Of a stretch of DNA of 64,000 nucleotides, positions 60,231 through 64,000 are shown one piece after another. The stretch is from Heracleum sosnowskyi (lineage: Eukaryota > Streptophyta > Magnoliopsida > Apiales > Apiaceae): positions 62,001-126,000 of the forward strand of contig JAUIZM010000150.1 in the NCBI GenBank assembly GCA_030848705.1, read 5' to 3'. The translations under genes were made by a program, and so were the position numbers. The notes under the pieces are model-generated. The model was not told the origin of the DNA. It worked only from the letters and a program-made list of their open reading frames with translations, and made no database searches. Within the stretch, counting starts at the first letter, position 1; each line of letters starts with the position of its first letter.

Positions 60231-61879
60231 TCATTTAGTTTGGGAAACAGGAAATTGTCTTTTAGGGACATCATCCCTGAACCATCTAACTTCATCAACT
60301 TCTTTTTCTATTTCACGACCAATAGTAAAATCATTTTTTTCAGGAGAGTCGTTTTCTTCTTCCATAAAATGTTGGTCTTCAGCGTCACACCAATTCCTCG
60401 GTAATCTTTTAATTACATAATTCACAGAATTCGCAGTCGGATCTTCAACATAGAATACTTGCTGCACTTGAGAAGCAAGGACATAAGGATCAGATTTGCT
60501 TCTAGACTTCTTAAAATTCACCCGAATCAGACCATAGGGGTCTTTTTCTTCTTGGAACCAACAACACTTGAAGAGAACCACCGTAAAAACTCCCCAATAA
60601 TCAACTTCGATAATATCTTCGATTGATCCATAGTAGTTGACATCCCCGACGACTGGGTTTTCGTCCTTTGAACTTGCAAAACTGGTGGTTTTAGCGGTCA
60701 AATGAACTCCACTGTTCTGTGTTGTGCATCGAGAATCCCTGATCTTTGTGTGAAAACGATAACCATTTATCACATACCCACTAAGCCTCCTCGCTTTTCG
60801 ATTGGGACCCAATGCTAATACTTGTAACTCGCTTGAAATGTTTTCCTTTTTCGCAACCTCTACTTTTAACCATTTCCAAAAGTCTTCGGAATGTGTTCGC
60901 TCCCTTTTGTATCGTTTCGAAGTTGCATCAGCAGCAACTAGATTTCGATGATCCCTATAAGATAAGAAAGTTCAAACAGTCTAAGAAGAATGTATTTTGT
61001 AAGTTTATAGTATTTAAAAAAATGAAGGACTTAAGAACTTACTCAAGCAAAGTCTCAATTTCCTTATTACCACTATTGAACAAGTTGTAGGTGTGACATG
61101 CTTTCCAATCGAAATCTTCTAATTGAAAAAAAATGCCATCTTTATTCCTTCTTGTTCCAATATGATACTCCACATTTTTCGGGCATCTTCCAAAATCAGT
61201 ATTGTTATTTACTTCTTCACTGCCCAAAAACCTAGAACAAAATGTGACACACTCATCTGCTAGGTAGCCTTCTGCAATTGAACCTTCCGGTTTGCTCCTA
61301 TTACGAACATATGATTTGAGCTTCCCAAGATACCGCTCAATAGGATACATACAACGAAGATGCACCGGTCCCCCGTATTGAATTTCGTTACATAAATGCA
61401 CAGGTAGGTGCACCATGATGTCGAAGAAGGCAGGGGGAAATATAATCTCAAATTCACAAAGTATATCAACAATTTCTTCTTGCAATCTCTTCACATCATC
61501 CAAATGAATCACCTTACTCCATAAACCTCTAAGGAATGCACTTAGTCTGATCAAAGGTTTTGCCAACGCAGTTGAACATCTCTTCTAATTTATCTCCGAA
61601 ACCATCCCCGGTTTCAGATTCCATGAAGTCACTATTGCCTTGTGCCTTCTTTTGCGAAACCTCACATATCCAGTGGACATGTAGAGGGGAAGGTCCCGTG
61701 CAAATAAGATGATCATAAATTACATCTTGACGATGCCAATTTTGATCATTACAATTCTTGCAGGGGCACTTCATTTCATCACCTACGGAAAAAAGGGGAA
61801 ACGCATTCTCCACAAATGCTTTTATCCCTTCTACGTATTCTTTACTAAATCTTGGGAGTCCTATCCAATCACCCTCCAT
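60231..61879 (-). pseudogene. TNP2-type CACTA transposase gene lacking its catalytic core
   Basis: The start codon at 61879 opens an N-terminal region with the transposase-associated domain (PF13963 type): MEGDWIGLPRFSKEYVEGI, then a CPCKNC zinc-like motif and HLICTG. After about 105 residues, near 61580-61566, the sequence changes to a DUF4218-type region (SKVI, EIVDILCEFE, FPPAFFDIMVHLPVHL, MYPIERYLGKLKSYVRN, EGYLADECVTFCSRFLG) in another frame. A GT-AG intron (61042-60955) follows, then the exon 60954-60231 with DUF4216 features (WFQEEKDPYGLIRVNF, DPYVLASQVQQVFYVEDP) and a TGA stop. The Transposase_21 (PF02992) block that normally lies between the first and second regions is absent. The upstream frame runs into a stop at 61529. 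The downstream part is free of stops, so the damage is limited to one deletion and its frame change. It cannot encode an active transposase. Confidence 0.87.
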
Positions 61880-62360
61880 TACTAAAACCTAGGTACAGGC
61901 CTGTCGAGTAAAACATTCAGCTGGCATGTTCAGCACATCAGTCTAACAATCAAGTAAGTTAGTAGTATCAAGAATCCTATGAAGCTTGACAATCAACAAC
62001 ATGAATAATATTAGTGTTTACAGAAGATCCTACAAGTAAAAAATTGTGATAATACAGGACAGGGATAACTCTATGGTCTCTAACTATATTTAAACCGTAT
62101 GCTTTACTGACCATTTCTATCATTAATCACCATGTAATACTACTTGAGGTCAATTTTTCAAACAGGATTACACAGCCAAGTGTATAATAAAATATAGCAT
62201 ATATAACACAAATCAATGGAAATAAAATTTCAGTTACAACATATATTATCAAATATAGCATTTTTAGCATTTTATTCAATGGAAATAAAAATTCAGTTAC
62301 AACATATATTATCAAATATAGCATCAAATCAATTAAAAGTTACAACATATATTATCAAAG
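61880..62360 (-). promoter_or_regulatory. Upstream region of the TNP2-like gene with 48-bp repeats
   Basis: Two copies of a 48-bp unit beginning TCAATGGAAATAAAA lie at 62213-62260 and 62276-62323, with a third partial copy at 62338-62359 (AGTTACAACATATATTATC). The rest is AT-rich. No start codon or domain is visible here. By position it is leader or promoter of the gene that starts at 61879. Confidence 0.55.
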
Positions 62361-62582
62361 CGGGTGAGAGAGAGGGAGAGAGAGAGGGGGAGAGAGAGGG
62401 AGAGAGAGACAGAGAGTGGGTGAGAGAGAGGGAGAGAGAGAGGGAGAGAGAGAGGGGGAGAGAGAGAGAGAGAGGGGGGGAGAGAGACAGAGAGCGGGTG
62501 AGAGACAGAGAGCGGGTGAGAGAGAGGGAGAGAGAGGGGGAGAGAGACAGAGAGGGGAGGGAGGGAGAGTGAGAGAGAGAAA
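62361..62582. repeat. GA/CT-rich microsatellite, first block
   Basis: These about 220 bp consist almost only of G and A on the plus strand (GAGAGAGGGAGAG with interspersed ACAGAGAG and GGGTGAGAGA). On the coding (minus) strand it is a CT-rich tract upstream of the TNP2-like gene, like the CT-rich leaders of many plant genes. Open frames across it are compositional artefacts. Confidence 0.95.
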
Positions 62583-62662
62583 TAAACCCCCAATTTTTAC
62601 CTTAATTTGAAACCCTAATTCGCCAGCTATCTTCAGATTCTTCAGATTGTTGATATATCTTC

Positions 62663-62758
62663 AGAGTGAGAGAGGGAGAGGCGTAGAGAGAGAGAGAGAG
62701 AGGGGAGGGGGGGAGAGAGAGAGGGAGAGGGCGGCGAGGGGCGGCGAGAGAGAGAGGT
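62663..62758. repeat. GA/CT-rich microsatellite, second block
   Basis: A further GA-rich tract of about 95 bp includes GGGGAGGGGGGGAG and two GGCGGCGAG units. It is separated from the first block by 80 bp of ordinary AT-rich sequence with TCTTCAGA repeats. Confidence 0.9.
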
Positions 62759-62879
62759 CGTCAATTAGGGAAATGTTAGATGTGAATTAGGGAAATGCCG
62801 CTCATGAGCCTCAATTATTTTCATTTTGGGGGGAAAAATGCCGCACTAATTTCATTTTGGGGGAGAAATGTGAGCCCAC

Positions 62880-63690
62880 TTGTCACTTAATTAATTAATT
62901 GTTAATTTAGTTATTAATTATTAATTATTATATAATTAATTATTAATTAATTATTAATGTGGGCCCACTTGTGGGGTCCACTTGTGGGATCCACTTGTGG
63001 GGCCCACTTGTGGGGCCCACTTAATTATTTATTTATTATTTATTAATTAATTATTAATTAATTAATTAATTTTTAATGTGGGCCCACTTGTGGGGCCCAC
63101 TTGTGGGGCCCACTTGTGAGGCCCACTTAATTATTTATTTATTATTTATTAATTAATAATTAATTAATTTTTAATGTGGCACACATGTTGGGCCCACTTG
63201 TGGGGCCCACATGTGGGCCCACTTAATTATTTATTTATTATTTATTAATTAATTATTAATTAATTTTAAATGTGGGCCCACATATGCCCCATTTGTGAGG
63301 CCACTTGTGGGGCCCACTTGTGAGGCCCACTTAATTATATATTTATTATTTATTAATTAATTAATAATTAATTAATTTTTAATGTGGGCCCACATGTGGG
63401 GCCCACTTGTGGGGCCCACTTAATTATTTATTTATTATATATTAATTAATTAATTAATTTTTAATGTGGTCCCACATGTGAGGCCCACTTGTGGGGCCCA
63501 CTTAATTATTTATTTATTATTAATTAATTAATTAATAATTAATTAATTAATTTTTAATGTGGGCCCACATGTGGGGCCCACTTGTGAGGCCCGCTTGTGA
63601 GGTCCACTTGTGGGGCCCACTTAATTAATTAATTAATTATTTAGTTATTAATTATTAATTATTAATTAATAATTAATTAATTAATGTGGG
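62880..63690. repeat. Subterminal minisatellite of TTAATTAATTA and GTGGGGCCCAC blocks
   Basis: Seven to eight irregular units of about 84-127 bp alternate an AT block (TTATTTATTATTTATTAATTAATTA type) with a GC block (AATGTGGGCCCACTTG followed by TGGGGCCCACTT copies). Unit starts (AATGTGGG-type) are near 62956, 63075, 63172, 63270, 63381, 63465, 63557 and 63684. GTGGGCCCAC and TTAATTAA are palindromes, so both blocks are self-complementary. The same GTGGGGCCCACA motif occurs in the palindrome at the other end of the CACTA element. Confidence 0.88.
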
Positions 63691-63769
63691 AACCACCTCC
63701 ACCTCGTGCCACGCAGGAGTGCCAAGTGGCATTAATAATAATTTATTATTTATTTAATTGATAAATACG

Positions 63770-63897
63770 TCAACTGTAACACTACGTAGTAACTAATGTA
63801 ACTGTATTTGAGTAGTGTTACAAAATGCCATCTACCGTAACGCTTGTTTTTTGTAACACTTCAAAAAGCGTTACAGTTACCCACTTATGGCGTAGTG
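63770..63897. promoter_or_regulatory. Right subterminal region with TGTAAC motifs
   Basis: TGTAAC/GTTACA occurs about five times in this stretch (for example AACTGTAACAC, AATGTAACTG, GTGTTACAA, TTGTAACAC, GCGTTACAG), mirroring the left end. These are candidate TNPA-binding sites by analogy with En/Spm. Confidence 0.7.
63868..63897 (-). repeat. CACTA terminal inverted repeat, right
   Basis: On the minus strand it begins CACTACGCCATAAGTGGG and matches the left terminus over 30 bp with one mismatch. Confidence 0.97.
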
Positions 63898-63900
63898 CAA
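63898..63900. repeat. CACTA target-site duplication CAA, right
   Basis: This copy follows the TAGTG end of the transposon and is identical to 56073-56075. The chromovirus LTR continues directly with AAGAGCGAATAAAACTC. Confidence 0.97.
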
Positions 63901-64000
63901 AAGAGCGAATAAAACTCTACGCGATTTTCGCAGTGAATAGTAACTATTCGCTATTCCCTTCAACAATCGAATCCTTAAATCGACTTTAATAAAATAATAA
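63901..64000 (-). mobile_element. 5' LTR of the chromovirus, part after the CACTA insertion (window-truncated)
   Basis: These 100 bp are identical to 46484-46583 of the complete LTR. By comparison, about 325 bp of this LTR remain beyond the window, and satellite sequence is expected to follow. Confidence 0.95.

Larger units (their letters stand above)
56076..63897 (-). mobile_element. CACTA (En/Spm) DNA transposon, 7822 bp
   Basis: The element starts with CACTACGCCATAAGTGGG and ends with its inverted copy, giving 30-bp terminal inverted repeats with one mismatch and a 3-bp target duplication CAA. Both ends have repeated TGTAAC motifs of the kind bound by TNPA-type proteins. Two genes are on the minus strand: a TNP2-like gene (61879-60231) that lost its catalytic core, and a TNPA-like gene (59901-56817) that is almost intact. 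The element is thus structurally complete but should be non-autonomous for transposase. It sits inside the chromovirus 5' LTR and is the youngest insertion in this part of the window. Confidence 0.97.
42022..64000 (-). mobile_element. Ty3/gypsy chromovirus (Tekay-like), minus strand, split by a CACTA element
   Basis: Two near-identical direct repeats start at 42022 and 51614 (offset 9592) with TGTAACAGCCCC and frame a 4705-bp internal region. On the minus strand the order is 5' LTR, tRNA-iMet primer site (51598-51609), protease, reverse transcriptase, RNase H, integrase GPY/F and chromodomain-like remnants, polypurine tract (46909-46923), 3' LTR. The chromodomain-like C-terminus and LTR ends of TGTAATAACC...TTACA type point to a Tekay-type chromovirus. 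The coding region is full of stops, frame changes and deletions. The 5' LTR is interrupted by a CACTA element, and about 325 bp of it should lie beyond the window end. Confidence 0.92.

Noticed and set aside
62216..62610. Open frames rich in REGE or SLSL repeats
   Set aside because: They translate a GA/CT microsatellite and overlap on both strands; composition alone keeps them open.
42022..64000. Integrated plant pararetrovirus
   Set aside because: LTRs, iMet primer site, polypurine tract and a Ty3 chromovirus domain order are present. No movement or coat protein motif of caulimovirids was seen.

Overview
The window looks like repeat-rich heterochromatin from a flowering plant nuclear chromosome. 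The evidence is a large nucleosome-scale satellite, plant-type LTR retrotransposons (tRNA-iMet primer site, chromodomain-type Ty3 polyprotein remnants, an Athila/Tat-like LTR) and a CACTA (En/Spm) DNA transposon whose genes carry plant GT-AG introns. I cannot name the species and do not recognise the satellite. I see no host gene, tRNA, rRNA or CRISPR array.

Layout. (1) 1-26797 and 28245-42021 are one tandem array of a ~189-bp satellite, about 215 monomers. It is organised in several higher-order repeats: 5-mers of ~943 bp, a run of 7-mers of ~1321 bp, ~1.13-kb 6-mers and a 2.64-kb duplication. Blocks are also reused at distances up to 32 kb. Each canonical monomer holds several dyad symmetries. 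(2) At 26798-28244 a 1447-bp solo LTR with 5-bp target duplications (GGAAC) interrupts the array. A duplicated array block near 39.38 kb still has the empty site. (3) From 42022 to beyond the window end lies a minus-strand Ty3/gypsy chromovirus with very long LTRs (4887 bp). Its internal region is only 4.7 kb and holds a ruined, partly deleted pol, although the two LTRs differ at only four positions that I found. It was therefore probably already non-autonomous when it inserted. (4) The 5' LTR of that element is split by a complete 7822-bp CACTA element (56076-63897, TSD CAA, 30-bp terminal inverted repeats).

The CACTA element carries two minus-strand genes. The upstream one (61879-60231) is a TNP2-type transposase gene that keeps its N-terminal transposase-associated domain and its DUF4218/DUF4216 C-terminal part but has lost the central catalytic transposase region, with a frame change at the junction. 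The downstream one (59901-56817) is a nine-exon TNPA-like gene with a PB1-like N-terminus and a Ptta/En/Spm (Transposase_24) region. It is nearly intact apart from a phase conflict at an A8 run. The ends carry dense TGTAAC motifs, a G-box palindrome cluster and an AT-rich/GGGCCCAC minisatellite.

Relative order of events: satellite amplification and duplication; insertion of the LTR elements into the satellite; then CACTA insertion into the chromovirus LTR. The order of the solo-LTR element and the chromovirus relative to each other cannot be read from this window.
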